A stretch of 60,480 nucleotides of DNA, from positions 1-60,480 of the forward strand of contig JAFQLB010000052.1 of the NCBI GenBank assembly GCA_017396675.1. The letters run 5' to 3'. Under the pieces are notes generated by a model. It was not told the DNA's origin, ran no database searches, and saw only the letters and a list, made by a program, of their open reading frames with translations. The DNA is from Lachnospiraceae bacterium. Lineage in GTDB: Bacteria > Bacillota > Clostridia > Lachnospirales > Lachnospiraceae. This document shows positions 10,684 to 18,651 of the stretch, piece after piece. The stretch's first letter is position 1, and every line of letters begins with the position of its first letter. The translations under genes and the position numbers were made by a program.

Positions 10684-11562
10684 CTATACTTTTTCCGGCA
10701 CATACTTGCCCAGAAGTCCCGCAGGACGAACCAACAGCACAATAATCAATACAGCAAATAAGATCGCATTGGAAAGCTGTGTGGAGATATAGGCTTTGGC
10801 CAAGGATTCAATAATGCCAAGCAGGATCCCTCCCAGAAAAGCGCCGGGAATGGAGCCGATCCCACCAAACACCGCTGCGGTAAACGCCTTGATTCCCGGC
10901 ATGGAACCGGTGGTAGGCATCAGCGACGGCGAAAAGGAACACAACAGCACGCCGGCCACCGCCGCCAGTGCGGAGCCGATGGCAAAGGTAGTGGAAATGG
11001 TACGATTCACATTGATCCCCATCAGCTGTGCCGCCCCCTTATCTTCCGAGCAGGCACGCATGGCCTTCCCCATTCTGGACTTACTGATAAAGGACGTCAG
11101 TCCCACCGCAATAATGAAGCAGATCACAACCGTAACCACGGTAACCCAGGATATCTTCAGGCTTCCTCCGAACATCTCGATCTGACCGCTTACGATAGGT
11201 GTATATACCTTGGGAGAAGCCCCCCAGATCAAAAGTGCCGAATTCTGAAGAAAATAGCTGACACCGATGGCAGTGATCAGTACCGCCAGAGAGGGTGCCT
11301 GACGCAGCGGCTTGTAGGCCAGCCCTTCGATCAGAATTCCCAGAGCGGTACACACCAGCATCGCCACAACCACACTGAGCCATCCCGGCAATCCCAGATA
11401 TGTAACCACACAAAAGGAAATATAGCCGCCTACCATGATCACGTCTCCGTGTGCAAAATTCAGCATTTTCGCAATCCCATATACCATGGTGTATCCCAAT
11501 GCAATGATGGCATATATACTTCCCAAACTGATTCCGCTGATTAAATAGGATAGAAATTCCAT
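10684..11562 (-). CDS. livH: Branched-chain amino acid ABC transporter, permease LivH
   Basis: A 292-residue permease with about eight hydrophobic segments. The N-terminal motif GSIYAIIALGYTMVYGI followed by LNFAHGD is diagnostic of LivH. The start is the ATG at 11562, which has GGAAGG eight bases upstream; a TTG six bases earlier is too close to that site. It forms the channel with LivM. A terminator-like hairpin lies between livK and this gene. Confidence 0.93.
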   Translation of the reverse strand: MEFLSYLISGISLGSIYAIIALGYTMVYGIAKMLNFAHGDVIMVGGYISFCVVTYLGLPGWLSVVVAMLVCTALGILIEGLAYKPLRQAPSLAVLITAIGVSYFLQNSALLIWGASPKVYTPIVSGQIEMFGGSLKISWVTVVTVVICFIIAVGLTSFISKSRMGKAMRACSEDKGAAQLMGINVNRTISTTFAIGSALAAVAGVLLCSFSPSLMPTTGSMPGIKAFTAAVFGGIGSIPGAFLGGILLGIIESLAKAYISTQLSNAILFAVLIIVLLVRPAGLLGKYVPEKV

Positions 11563-11712
11563 ATACAATACCTTCCTTTATATATTACGTATATGCTTTA
11601 TACAAAACTGTCCTATAGCAAAAACAGAAGCATCAGCACGTCCGCTGCTGCCCATGTTTTTACCATAGGATGACAAAGAATCACACCATTTCCCAAGGAT
11701 GCAAAAATCCCG

Positions 11713-11740
11713 GGGCTGACGAAACCACTTCCGTCAGCCC
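11713..11740 (-). terminator. Attenuator or partial terminator between livK and livH
   Basis: A perfect 9-bp stem (11713-11721 with 11732-11740, loop of 10) followed on the minus strand by G/C bases and a run of five T. It lies downstream of livK inside the operon. It would let the abundant binding protein be made in excess over the membrane subunits, as is common in such operons. The rest of the 240-bp livK-livH spacer shows no gene. Confidence 0.6.
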
Positions 11741-11806
11741 GCCGGGCATCCTGCTACACTTACTACACTTATCGAAACCGTACCTGAGTACAGCTCCATT
11801 CACCGG

Positions 11807-13039
11807 TTATTCGGGAATGACGTAAGCTCCGTCCTTGATCACAACTGCCAAAGGATCCTTGCTCACTTCACCCTCTTCGTTCCAGGTCAGACCCTGACCG
11901 GTAAGACCGGAATATGTAATGGTAGGCATAACGGAGATCAATGCTTCACAAATCTCCTCTGCGCTCATGTCAGAGGTACATCCTGCCTCCTGCAGTGCCA
12001 TGTAGGCGATGTAAACAGCGTCATAGCCGTCAGCTGCAAACTGGTTGGGGATCTCGCCGTATCTCTCCTGATACTTCTCCACAAAGGCCTGGGTCATAGG
12101 CTCGTCGGAATCGGCAGAGAAAGGAGTCAAGAGCATAACGCCCTCTGCCAGAGAGGTATCAAAGCCTTCCATGGTGAGGATACCATCCATGCCGTCCACA
12201 CCGAAGAATGTAGGTGCATATCCGATCTGAGCAGCCTGATTCAGAATGACGGAAGCCGGCTGATAGTAGATGGGCAGGAACACGGTGTCGGCACCTGCTG
12301 CTTCTGCTGCCGTCAGCTGTACGGAAAAGTCTGTCTGTGTATCTTCCGTAAAGGTTCCTTCGTATACCACGTCAAGTCCCTGAACCTCTGCCTCAGAGAT
12401 AAAGGTATCGCGGATACCCTGAGAATAAGCATCATCGTTACGATAGATTACTGCGATCTTGGCATCAGCCATGTTGTTTGCCATGTATACCGCACTTCCG
12501 GCTCCCTGGTTGGGATCAGAGAAGCATACCTGGAACACGTTGTCATTGCCCGCCAGAACGTCCGTAGAGGAAGCGGAGGGAGTCAATGTAAACACACGAT
12601 CCTCATAGGTCTCAGCCGCTACGGAGATGCAGGCGCCGCTGGTAACGGTTCCCAAAAGGATCTGCATTCCCCAGTCCATCAGGACGTTGTAAGCATTGAC
12701 AGCCGTCTCACCGTCAGCCACATCATCCTCTGCCTGGAACTCAAACTGGATGTCGCTTCCCAGTCCGTTGATCTCTTCCACTGCCAGCTCAATGGCATTC
12801 TTAACGGCAATACCGTAGATTGCGGCATCCCCCGTCAAAGGACCGGTGCAGCCGATCTTAAAGGGAGTGGCGTCGGAGGTCTCCGTGGTGGTACCCGGCT
12901 GTGCATCATTGCCGGCATCTTCCGTTGCTTCCCCGGTCTCCTCCGTTGCGGGTGCCTCGGATTCTTCGGTGCTTCCGCAGCCCGCCAAAAGAGACAGAGA
13001 CATGGAAAGCGCCAATACAAGAGCGATTAACTTTTTCAT
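11807..13039 (-). CDS. livK: Branched-chain amino acid ABC transporter, substrate-binding lipoprotein
   Basis: A 410-residue periplasmic-binding-type protein anchored as a lipoprotein: signal peptide followed by lipobox LLAGC with Cys21. A Glu/Thr/Ala-rich linker (to about residue 55) precedes a Leu/Ile/Val-binding fold starting IGCTGPLTGDAAIYG. It delivers substrate to LivHM outside the membrane. It is the first gene of the operon and has its own strong promoter. The family includes binders of leucine, other amino acids and amides, so exact specificity is uncertain. Confidence 0.92.
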   Translation of the reverse strand: MKKLIALVLALSMSLSLLAGCGSTEESEAPATEETGEATEDAGNDAQPGTTTETSDATPFKIGCTGPLTGDAAIYGIAVKNAIELAVEEINGLGSDIQFEFQAEDDVADGETAVNAYNVLMDWGMQILLGTVTSGACISVAAETYEDRVFTLTPSASSTDVLAGNDNVFQVCFSDPNQGAGSAVYMANNMADAKIAVIYRNDDAYSQGIRDTFISEAEVQGLDVVYEGTFTEDTQTDFSVQLTAAEAAGADTVFLPIYYQPASVILNQAAQIGYAPTFFGVDGMDGILTMEGFDTSLAEGVMLLTPFSADSDEPMTQAFVEKYQERYGEIPNQFAADGYDAVYIAYMALQEAGCTSDMSAEEICEALISVMPTITYSGLTGQGLTWNEEGEVSKDPLAVVIKDGAYVIPE

Positions 13040-13100
13040 ATTCTTTTCTCCTTCTAAAAAATCACTGATTGCTACTTTTGTTTATAAGTATGCAACTAGC

Positions 13101-13129
13101 ATTCTATCATTAAAAAAAAAGAAGTTCAA
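13101..13129 (-). promoter_or_regulatory. Predicted promoter of the liv operon
   Basis: TTGAAC (13124-13129), 17 bp, TAGAAT (13101-13106) on the minus strand. It is about 60 bp upstream of the livK ATG, whose ribosome binding site is AAGGAG. The 350-bp gap between livK and msrAB holds this promoter and the divergent msrAB promoter; no small gene is seen in it. Confidence 0.65.
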
Positions 13130-13262
13130 GGTAAAATGCAAGAATATTGATTTTTTATGCATCCTGTACACGCCATCCCTACTTCATCGGCACTTCTTAC
13201 AGCATTAAGACCAGAGCCTGTATCTCTGCCATGCGACTCTCCCGAACAAGACTACATCTGTC

Positions 13263-13291
13263 TTGACAAAAAAAAAGATATCTGATATAGC
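13263..13291 (+). promoter_or_regulatory. Predicted promoter of msrAB
   Basis: Consensus TTGACA (13263-13268), a 17-bp A-rich spacer, TATAGC (13286-13291). A short inverted sequence (GATATCtgATAT...GATATC-like) overlaps the -10 region and could bind a regulator, but this is weak. Confidence 0.5.
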
Positions 13292-13388
13292 TAGAATATC
13301 TTTATCACAATAAAGCAACTGCTCCGTTTCCGGCGGGATGAACGGAGGAGAATATATATTATAAAAAACGCAAAGTGAGGTGACACAT

Positions 13389-14576
13389 ATGATAAAGAAA
13401 ATACAGAGCTATTTCATTATTCCGGGACTTCTTCTGACCCTGCTCTTTGCCGGAATGCTGGGCGGCTGCGGACAGTCCCCTTCTTCCGCAAACGGAGATT
13501 CATCATCAGCAGCAAGAACCGAAACCCCTCCCACATCCCCGGAGGATTCAGAGGCGGCAATTTCCGCAGACACACAGGAGGCTACAGATATGAAAATAGA
13601 ACAAATGGATTTTTCACAGGAACCGGAAAACGTGATCTATCTGGCCGGTGGATGCTTCTGGGGCATTGAACAGCTGATGCAGTCCATCCCCGGCGTGATC
13701 GACGCCACCAGCGGCTACGCCAACGGAACCGGCGCGGAGGATGCGGACTATCAGACGGTCATTACCGGTACTACGGGATTTCGGGAAACCGTTCGAGTGG
13801 AATATGACCCTGAACAGGTGAGCCTGGATGCCCTGCTTCTTGCCTACTTCTACGTCATCGATCCCACTACGGCCAACCGCCAGGGGAACGATATCGGCAC
13901 TCAGTATCAGACCGGCGTCTACTATACCAATGATGCGGCCAGGGAAACAGTGGAACGTATTGCCGAGATAGAGCGCAGCCGCAGCCAGAAATTCGTGGTG
14001 GAGATCGGCCCTTTGCAAAACTTCTATCCCGCAGAGGAATACCATCAGGATTATCTCGTGAAAAATCCCGGCGGCTACTGTCATATTCCCACCGCAGAAA
14101 TGGAGCTGTTCTCCAAGCTGCGCATTGATCCCGGCGACTATCAGAAGCCCGCCGCAGAAGCCATCCGGGATAAGCTGACCGCCGCACAGTATCAGGTAAC
14201 ACAGGAAAACGCCACGGAACATCCCTTTGACAATGAGTTCTGGGATCAGTTTGAAAAGGGCATCTATGTGGATATCGTTACGGGAGAGCCGCTGTTCTCC
14301 TCTGCAGACAAATTCGAAAGCAGCTGCGGGTGGCCCGCCTTTTCCAAGCCCATCGAGGAACCTTCCATTGTAGAGCTTCCCGACTACAGCCACGGGATGG
14401 TCAGAGTTGAGGTGCGAAGCCGTGCCGGCGACTCCCATCTGGGTCACGTATTTGAGAATGATCCGGAATCTCCCAACGGAGTCCGCTACTGTATCAACAG
14501 TGCCTCCCTGCGCTTCATTCCCTATGAGCAGATGGAAGCGGAAGGATACGGATATCTGATGGATGTGGTAGAATAG
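13389..14576 (+). CDS. msrAB: Bifunctional peptide-methionine sulfoxide reductase MsrA-MsrB, lipoprotein
   Basis: A 395-residue fusion that repairs both S- and R-methionine sulfoxide in proteins. It starts with a lipoprotein signal (LGGC, Cys27) and a Ser/Thr/Glu linker, so it acts outside the membrane. The MsrA domain (about 80-235) has the catalytic GCFWG (Cys89). The MsrB domain (about 265-395) has [15 protein letters not shown] and the catalytic [11 protein letters not shown] (Cys368). It lacks the two CxxC zinc pairs of some MsrB proteins. The ATG at 13389 follows a GAGGTG site; an upstream in-frame GTG is less likely. It stands alone, with no thioredoxin-like or CcdA partner beside it, so its electron donor is not evident here. 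Confidence 0.93.
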   Translation: MIKKIQSYFIIPGLLLTLLFAGMLGGCGQSPSSANGDSSSAARTETPPTSPEDSEAAISADTQEATDMKIEQMDFSQEPENVIYLAGGCFWGIEQLMQSIPGVIDATSGYANGTGAEDADYQTVITGTTGFRETVRVEYDPEQVSLDALLLAYFYVIDPTTANRQGNDIGTQYQTGVYYTNDAARETVERIAEIERSRSQKFVVEIGPLQNFYPAEEYHQDYLVKNPGGYCHIPTAEMELFSKLRIDPGDYQKPAAEAIRDKLTAAQYQVTQENATEHPFDNEFWDQFEKGIYVDIVTGEPLFSSADKFESSCGWPAFSKPIEEPSIVELPDYSHGMVRVEVRSRAGDSHLGHVFENDPESPNGVRYCINSASLRFIPYEQMEAEGYGYLMDVVE

Positions 14577-14613
14577 AAGGATACAATTTCTAATTTAACA
14601 AAAAGAGACGATA

Positions 14614-14693
14614 GCTCGCAGAAGACATCCTCTGCTCGCAGAAGACAATTTCTGCGAGCAGAGACGACATCTCGCAAATCTGCTTTGCAGATT
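14614..14693. repeat. Compact inverted and direct repeat cluster
   Basis: A 14-base direct repeat (GCTCGCAGAAGACA at 14614-14627 and 14634-14647, period 20) overlaps a perfect 13-bp inverted repeat (14631-14643 with 14650-14662, loop of 6). A second hairpin follows (14677-14683 with 14687-14693, loop TTT). The cluster lies between the msrAB stop and the convergent terminator. Its function is unknown. Confidence 0.7.
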
Positions 14694-14720
14694 CGCTCGC
14701 CGTCGGTGCTGTCGCACAAT

Positions 14721-14781
14721 AAAAATAGAGCCACAAGCGTTCACGCAAGCAAGCTTGCATCACGCTTCTGACTCTATTTTT
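14721..14781. terminator. Bidirectional terminator between msrAB and the response regulator
   Basis: A 10-bp outer stem (AAAAATAGAG at 14721-14730 with CTCTATTTTT at 14772-14781) encloses AAGCGT/ACGCTT and GCAAGC/GCTTGC stems. There is an A run on the left and a T run on the right, so it can end transcription in both directions for this convergent pair. Confidence 0.8.
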
Positions 14782-14795
14782 TTCTCTGCTCGTAG

Positions 14796-15470
14796 CTATA
14801 CCTCCAGCTTGTACCCCATGCCCCATATGGTCTTGATCATCTCTCCCTTTTCTCCCATCTTACTTCTCAGCTTTTTGACGTGGGTATCTATGGTACGGGC
14901 GTCTCCGAAGTAATCGTAATTCCAGACGTGATTGAGGATCTTTTCCCGGGACAGGGCAATTCCCTTATTCTCCACAAAATATGCCAGGAGCTCAAATTCC
15001 TTGAAGCTAAGGTCAATCCTCTTTCCATCGATGGTGACCACATGCGCCACCTTATCTATTACAATACCGCCTTCCTCAAGAATCAGCTCCTCCGCCTTCT
15101 GAAGGCTGCGCCTTAATACGGCATCCACCCTGGCCACCAGGATCTTGGGACTGAAGGGCTTGGAAATGTATTCGTCCACCCCCAGCTTAAAGCCCAGGAG
15201 TTCATCCTTTTCATCTCCCCGTGCGGTAAGCATAATGACAGGCACCTTGGAGTATTTCCGAATCTCCCGACAGACCTCCCAGCCGTCCAGCTTTGGCATC
15301 ATCACATCCAGAATCAAGAGGGCGATTTCCCTGTCCGAAAAAAACAGATCCAGCGCCTCCTCCCCATTTTCCGCTTCCAGTACCCGATAGCCTGCCTTTA
15401 CGAGGAAATCCTTCACCAGCTTGCGCATTCTGGGCTCATCATCCACGATCAGAATCTTTGTACCATCCAT
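14796..15470 (-). CDS. OmpR/PhoB-family response regulator (no adjacent kinase)
   Basis: A 224-residue regulator. The receiver domain has the acidic pair in IVDDEPRMRK, the phospho-acceptor Asp in LLILDVMMPKLDG and the Thr/Lys switch region (VIMLTARGDEKDELLGF...SKPF). The C-terminal 95 residues are a winged-helix DNA-binding domain (DARTIDTHVKKLRSKMG). The ATG at 15470 is chosen because GGAGG precedes it by nine bases; the frame extends upstream without support. No histidine kinase gene lies on either side, so its partner must be encoded elsewhere. Confidence 0.9.
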   Translation of the reverse strand: MDGTKILIVDDEPRMRKLVKDFLVKAGYRVLEAENGEEALDLFFSDREIALLILDVMMPKLDGWEVCREIRKYSKVPVIMLTARGDEKDELLGFKLGVDEYISKPFSPKILVARVDAVLRRSLQKAEELILEEGGIVIDKVAHVVTIDGKRIDLSFKEFELLAYFVENKGIALSREKILNHVWNYDYFGDARTIDTHVKKLRSKMGEKGEMIKTIWGMGYKLEV

Positions 15471-15535
15471 TCTTCTTTTCCTCCGTCCTTGATGAAGCAT
15501 ATTCTATCAGGAAAGTATGTTTAAATTGTGAATTC

Positions 15536-16084
15536 TTATTCCAAATGCAGTTCTCTCTCCTTCTTTCGGATCTCCTCTTCTCTCTCCGTCAGATCCTCCT
15601 CCCAGGCAGCATATTCATTCTCCAGACGGAATCTGTAATTCATCATATTGGTGGTTTCTCCCATCATAGTGATGGCAAACATACCTATGGCCAGAAGGAT
15701 CAACGCAATATTCAGCCAGACGGAGGTTCGAAGGATGGCACGTACAGTGTCCTTTTTCTTGATCTTCAGGGGTGCACGGATGATGGGTTCTTCCTCCTTA
15801 TAGGAAAAATTCTGATACAGGGGAATGGGGGGGATATTCTCTTCCGGCATACCTCTTTTCTGAAGCTCCTTCTGTATGGTACGCAAAAAATCATAACCCA
15901 CAGGCGTTTTGAAGATCCTCTCCTGCACAGCCTTTTCGTAGATCCGCAAAGTGGTATGAATGTCGTTGTAATCGATCCTTTTTTCCAGATATGCGATACT
16001 ACCAAGCTCCCCCCTGGCCAGGCGCACATCCTCTTCCGATCCAAACATATATCCGCCTGTGATCAGGCGTTCCTCATTTTTCAT
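15536..16084 (-). CDS. Single-pass membrane protein with C-terminal coiled coil, unknown function
   Basis: A 182-residue protein I do not recognise. Residues 1-115 are soluble and charged. One hydrophobic segment (about 121-141, SVWLNIALILLAIGMFAITMM) follows a basic KIKKK stretch, so the N-terminus is probably cytoplasmic. The last 40 residues are strongly acidic/basic with heptad character (ENEYAAWEEDLTEREEEIRK), likely a coiled coil outside the membrane. GGGGAGG precedes the ATG by six bases. It lies 65 bp upstream of the orphan response regulator on the same strand, so the two may be co-transcribed. A scaffold or signalling role is speculation. Confidence 0.7.
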   Translation of the reverse strand: MKNEERLITGGYMFGSEEDVRLARGELGSIAYLEKRIDYNDIHTTLRIYEKAVQERIFKTPVGYDFLRTIQKELQKRGMPEENIPPIPLYQNFSYKEEEPIIRAPLKIKKKDTVRAILRTSVWLNIALILLAIGMFAITMMGETTNMMNYRFRLENEYAAWEEDLTEREEEIRKKERELHLE

Positions 16085-16128
16085 CCTTCGCCTCCCCTAA
16101 TAAACCCATCTCCCGTCGGCTTCCTTGT

Positions 16129-17535
16129 CTACTGTGTCTGTTTCCCGGCGTCCTTCCCTGAGCCCTGCAGCAGGCCTCCGATCAGCATGATTACGGCAAA
16201 TACGATCAGATACCAGAAGCAGGCCATCCGATGGCTGAAAATACTGGCCACGATCATAAACAGGCTTCCGCACAGTGCCAGAGCCGGGAACACGAAGCGG
16301 CGGAGCACAGGCTGCTCCTTTTCCTTGCGCATCCACTGTATCAGCATGGGCAGATACATCAGATAAATGGTGATAATGGGCAGCTCCGTGGAGTCAAATA
16401 CGAAGGGTCCCGACCAGATTCCCGCCAGGTTGGAGGCATAAAAATACAGAAACCACGCCCCTGTTACAATCAGTGCAAAGATAGCGGAATTGTTGGGCAT
16501 ATTCGTTACCTTATCCACCTGAGAATACATTTCCGGCTTTGGTCCTTCCTTTCTCTCTGCCAGAGAATACATACAGCGGGTGCACCCAAGCATCAGGCCG
16601 TTGGTGGTCCCCAGGCAGGAGATGGCAATGAAAAGATTCAGGATATTCCCCAAAAAACCTCCGAAAATATTGGTGAAGGCTACCGTAGCTCCACTGTCAA
16701 TGAGTTCCTGATTGGTAGCACCTCCGGCCACTCCTATGTAATAAAACAGGTAAACCATAACTATAATCAGTCCGCCCAGCACCAGCGCCTTGGGCAGATT
16801 TTTTCTGGAATCTTTGATCTCCGAATTGATGGAGGTGGCAATGATCCACCCTTCATAGGCAAAGGCCGTGGCGCACACCGCCGCAAACAGGGGACTGGCA
16901 GATACCTCTGCCGTCTGAGCCATGGTCACGAAATTCTCCTGCAACATACCGCTGGTCAGTCCAACGATCAGACCCACCACTGCCATCAGCGCCAGAGGAA
17001 TCATCTTTATTACCGTGGTAGTCGTCTGCATTTTACCTGCCAGCTTGGGCGACAGTGCATTGAGGCCGTAGATCATACACAGATAAAACAGGGACAGTGC
17101 CATCACCTCGGGGCCGAAGATACAGCCTCCCTCTGCCGCCGGAATGGCCATGGGAAAGCCGGGTACGGCAGAGGTGATAAATTCCAGCGTATATCTGGCC
17201 GACAGCCACACAAGCGCAGAGGTCATCCCCGGAAAATAGATGGTGGCGGAAAACCACCCCATATAGTAGCCGTATTTCGATCCCACTGTGGCTTCCGCGT
17301 AATCCACAAGACCGTTCACCCTCTCGTATTTCTGTCCCATAAAGGAAAAGGTCAAAAGGCAGACCAGCATGATCCCTCCGCCGATGATCCATGCCAGAAT
17401 GCCAAGCGGCATATTGCCTCCGGTCTTTGTTAAAATCGTCTGTGCCTTAAAAAACACACCGGAGCCGATCACGATGCCGACCACCATGCAGATCGCCGTG
17501 AACAGTCCGTATTTGCGTTCCAGTTTGTTATTCAT
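16129..17535 (-). CDS. APC-superfamily amino acid permease
   Basis: A 468-residue transporter with about twelve hydrophobic segments. The first segment carries the APC hallmark GIVIGSGVFFK, the conserved unwound helix that binds the amino group of substrate. FAYEGWIIATSINSEIKDSRKNLPKAL is also typical of the LAT/APA group of amino acid exchangers and symporters. The ATG at 17535 has AAGGAG seven bases upstream; earlier in-frame codons are not supported. It stands 45 bp upstream of the coiled-coil membrane protein on the same strand. Substrate cannot be read from sequence. Confidence 0.88.
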   Translation of the reverse strand: MNNKLERKYGLFTAICMVVGIVIGSGVFFKAQTILTKTGGNMPLGILAWIIGGGIMLVCLLTFSFMGQKYERVNGLVDYAEATVGSKYGYYMGWFSATIYFPGMTSALVWLSARYTLEFITSAVPGFPMAIPAAEGGCIFGPEVMALSLFYLCMIYGLNALSPKLAGKMQTTTTVIKMIPLALMAVVGLIVGLTSGMLQENFVTMAQTAEVSASPLFAAVCATAFAYEGWIIATSINSEIKDSRKNLPKALVLGGLIIVMVYLFYYIGVAGGATNQELIDSGATVAFTNIFGGFLGNILNLFIAISCLGTTNGLMLGCTRCMYSLAERKEGPKPEMYSQVDKVTNMPNNSAIFALIVTGAWFLYFYASNLAGIWSGPFVFDSTELPIITIYLMYLPMLIQWMRKEKEQPVLRRFVFPALALCGSLFMIVASIFSHRMACFWYLIVFAVIMLIGGLLQGSGKDAGKQTQ

Positions 17536-17680
17536 TATGTATCTCCTTATCCTCAAATATTGTATCTTATCCCTGCCTTTAAGAATTTCCAAAAGGCAGG
17601 AATAATGTCGTCATTATAGTACATTACGGGAAATATTTCAAGACTTTCACAAGATATGCAGATACTCCAAAGAACACAAA

Positions 17681-17721
17681 ACATCGGTCTGCGGAAAGCC
17701 TGCTCTTCCGAAAACCGATGT
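17681..17721 (-). terminator. Terminator of tmRNA
   Basis: An 8-bp outer stem (ACATCGGT at 17681-17688 with ACCGATGT at 17714-17721) and an inner CGGAA/TTCCG stem. A T-rich tract follows on the minus strand, 12 bases beyond the 3' end of the mature tmRNA. Confidence 0.75.
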
Positions 17722-17732
17722 CTGTCATGAAA

Positions 17733-18067
17733 TGGAGCAGATGGGAGTCGAACCCATGTCCGAAGCCCCGTCCCCTGTCCTTCTACAAGCTTAGTCAGTC
17801 GATTCTCATTCCCTCCTGCACAGAGTGGCTGACACCCCCATGCATTCGGTAGCTTCATCCTACGCCCACGTACGCAAAGCTTAATACGTGTCGTTTCCTA
17901 TCTCATTGATGCCGGGTTCTCTAAGGATAGGTACGAAGAGTCCGACAGCTGCAACTAGGCAGCGAGTGCTAAATTATCTTCAGCGTTTAATTTTAGGTTT
18001 GCCATTAACGTGTGGCAACGGCTTGCTTCTCCAGCTTCAAAAACCCCGTCGAAACCTTGACTGCCCC
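17733..18067 (-). ncRNA. ssrA: Transfer-messenger RNA
   Basis: A 335-nt tmRNA that rescues stalled ribosomes with SmpB. The 5' end reads GGGGCAG and pairs with CUGCUCC at the 3' end to form the tRNA-like acceptor stem. The T-arm GGTTCGACTCC is present. CCA is not encoded and must be added. The tag frame starts at 18002 and reads ANLKLNAEDNLALAA, then TAG at 17957-17955; the ALAA ending is the usual protease degron. It lies 100 bp downstream of smpB, as in many Firmicutes, and has its own promoter. Confidence 0.96.
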
Positions 18068-18081
18068 TGATTTATAACTCT

Positions 18082-18110
18082 ATTGTATTCCACCGGATGG
18101 GAAAGGTCAA
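18082..18110 (-). promoter_or_regulatory. Predicted promoter of ssrA
   Basis: TTGACC (18105-18110), 17 bp, TACAAT (18082-18087) on the minus strand. It is 15 bp upstream of the mature tmRNA 5' end, which leaves a short leader for RNase P to remove. Confidence 0.75.
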
Positions 18111-18115
18111 CTGCC

Positions 18116-18149
18116 TTTTACGTAAAAAACCGCGTTCTTTTACGTAAAA
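18116..18149. repeat. Twin 12-bp palindromes upstream of the ssrA promoter
   Basis: Two identical perfect palindromes TTTTACGTAAAA (18116-18127 and 18138-18149) have a 22-bp period, about two helical turns. They end five bp from the -35 box of ssrA. They look like a two-site operator or upstream activating element; an AT-rich UP element is the alternative. Confidence 0.6.
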
Positions 18150-18166
18150 TAACCGTTCCTGCAAAA

Positions 18167-18634
18167 TCAGCCCAGATTCCGGATTTTAAAATCCTTCTCT
18201 GCCTCCCGCTTCTGATCCTTTTTGGCAATATCGCGGCGCTTGTCATACAGCTTTTTGCCTCGGCACAGCCCCACCTCTATCTTGGCCTTTCCGTCCCTGA
18301 AATATACCTGCAGCGGGATGAGGGTCAATCCCTTCTCCCTGATCTTCCCCGTCAGCTTATTGATCTCCTGCTTATGCAGCAGAAGCTTCCTGACACGCAG
18401 CGGATCCTTATTGAAAATATTGCCCATCTCATAGGGGGAAATATGCATTCCGTAAACAAAAACCTCTCCCTTTTCAATACGGATAAAGGCTTCCTTGATG
18501 CTGCATTTTCCCAGACGCAGACTCTTAACCTCGGTTCCGTGCAGCACCAGTCCCGCCTCCAGCTTTTCCTCCACAAAATAATCATGATACGCCTTTTTAT
18601 TATTTGCCACCGGCTTCATGCCGTCTTTGCCCAT
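18167..18634 (-). CDS. smpB: SsrA-binding protein SmpB
   Basis: A 155-residue basic OB-fold protein that binds the tRNA-like part of tmRNA and places it in the ribosomal A site. Family motifs [13 protein letters not shown], the LL-H-x-x-EI segment and the lysine-rich tail ([20 protein letters not shown]) are present. Length is standard. GGAGG precedes the ATG by six bases. It is followed by ssrA and preceded by rnr 17 bp away, the classical trans-translation cluster. Confidence 0.96.
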   Translation of the reverse strand: MGKDGMKPVANNKKAYHDYFVEEKLEAGLVLHGTEVKSLRLGKCSIKEAFIRIEKGEVFVYGMHISPYEMGNIFNKDPLRVRKLLLHKQEINKLTGKIREKGLTLIPLQVYFRDGKAKIEVGLCRGKKLYDKRRDIAKKDQKREAEKDFKIRNLG

Positions 18635-18651
18635 GGGATCCCTCCTATTCC

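Noticed and set aside
13389..14576. Treating MsrA and MsrB as two genes
   Set aside because: One uninterrupted frame encodes both domains with a linker, and no internal start or ribosome binding site is needed.
14614..14662. CRISPR-like repeats
   Set aside because: There are only two direct copies with a 20-bp period, no spacers of constant length and no cas genes.
16231..17433. 400-residue open frame antisense to the APC permease, and similar long antisense frames at 15293-16366, 19798-20862 and 8538-9587
   Set aside because: They are mirror frames of well-supported genes, are rich in His/Gln/Arg, and lack ribosome binding sites and domains.
17733..17800. Separate tRNA gene
   Set aside because: The tRNA-like 3' end belongs to the tmRNA; there is no anticodon arm.
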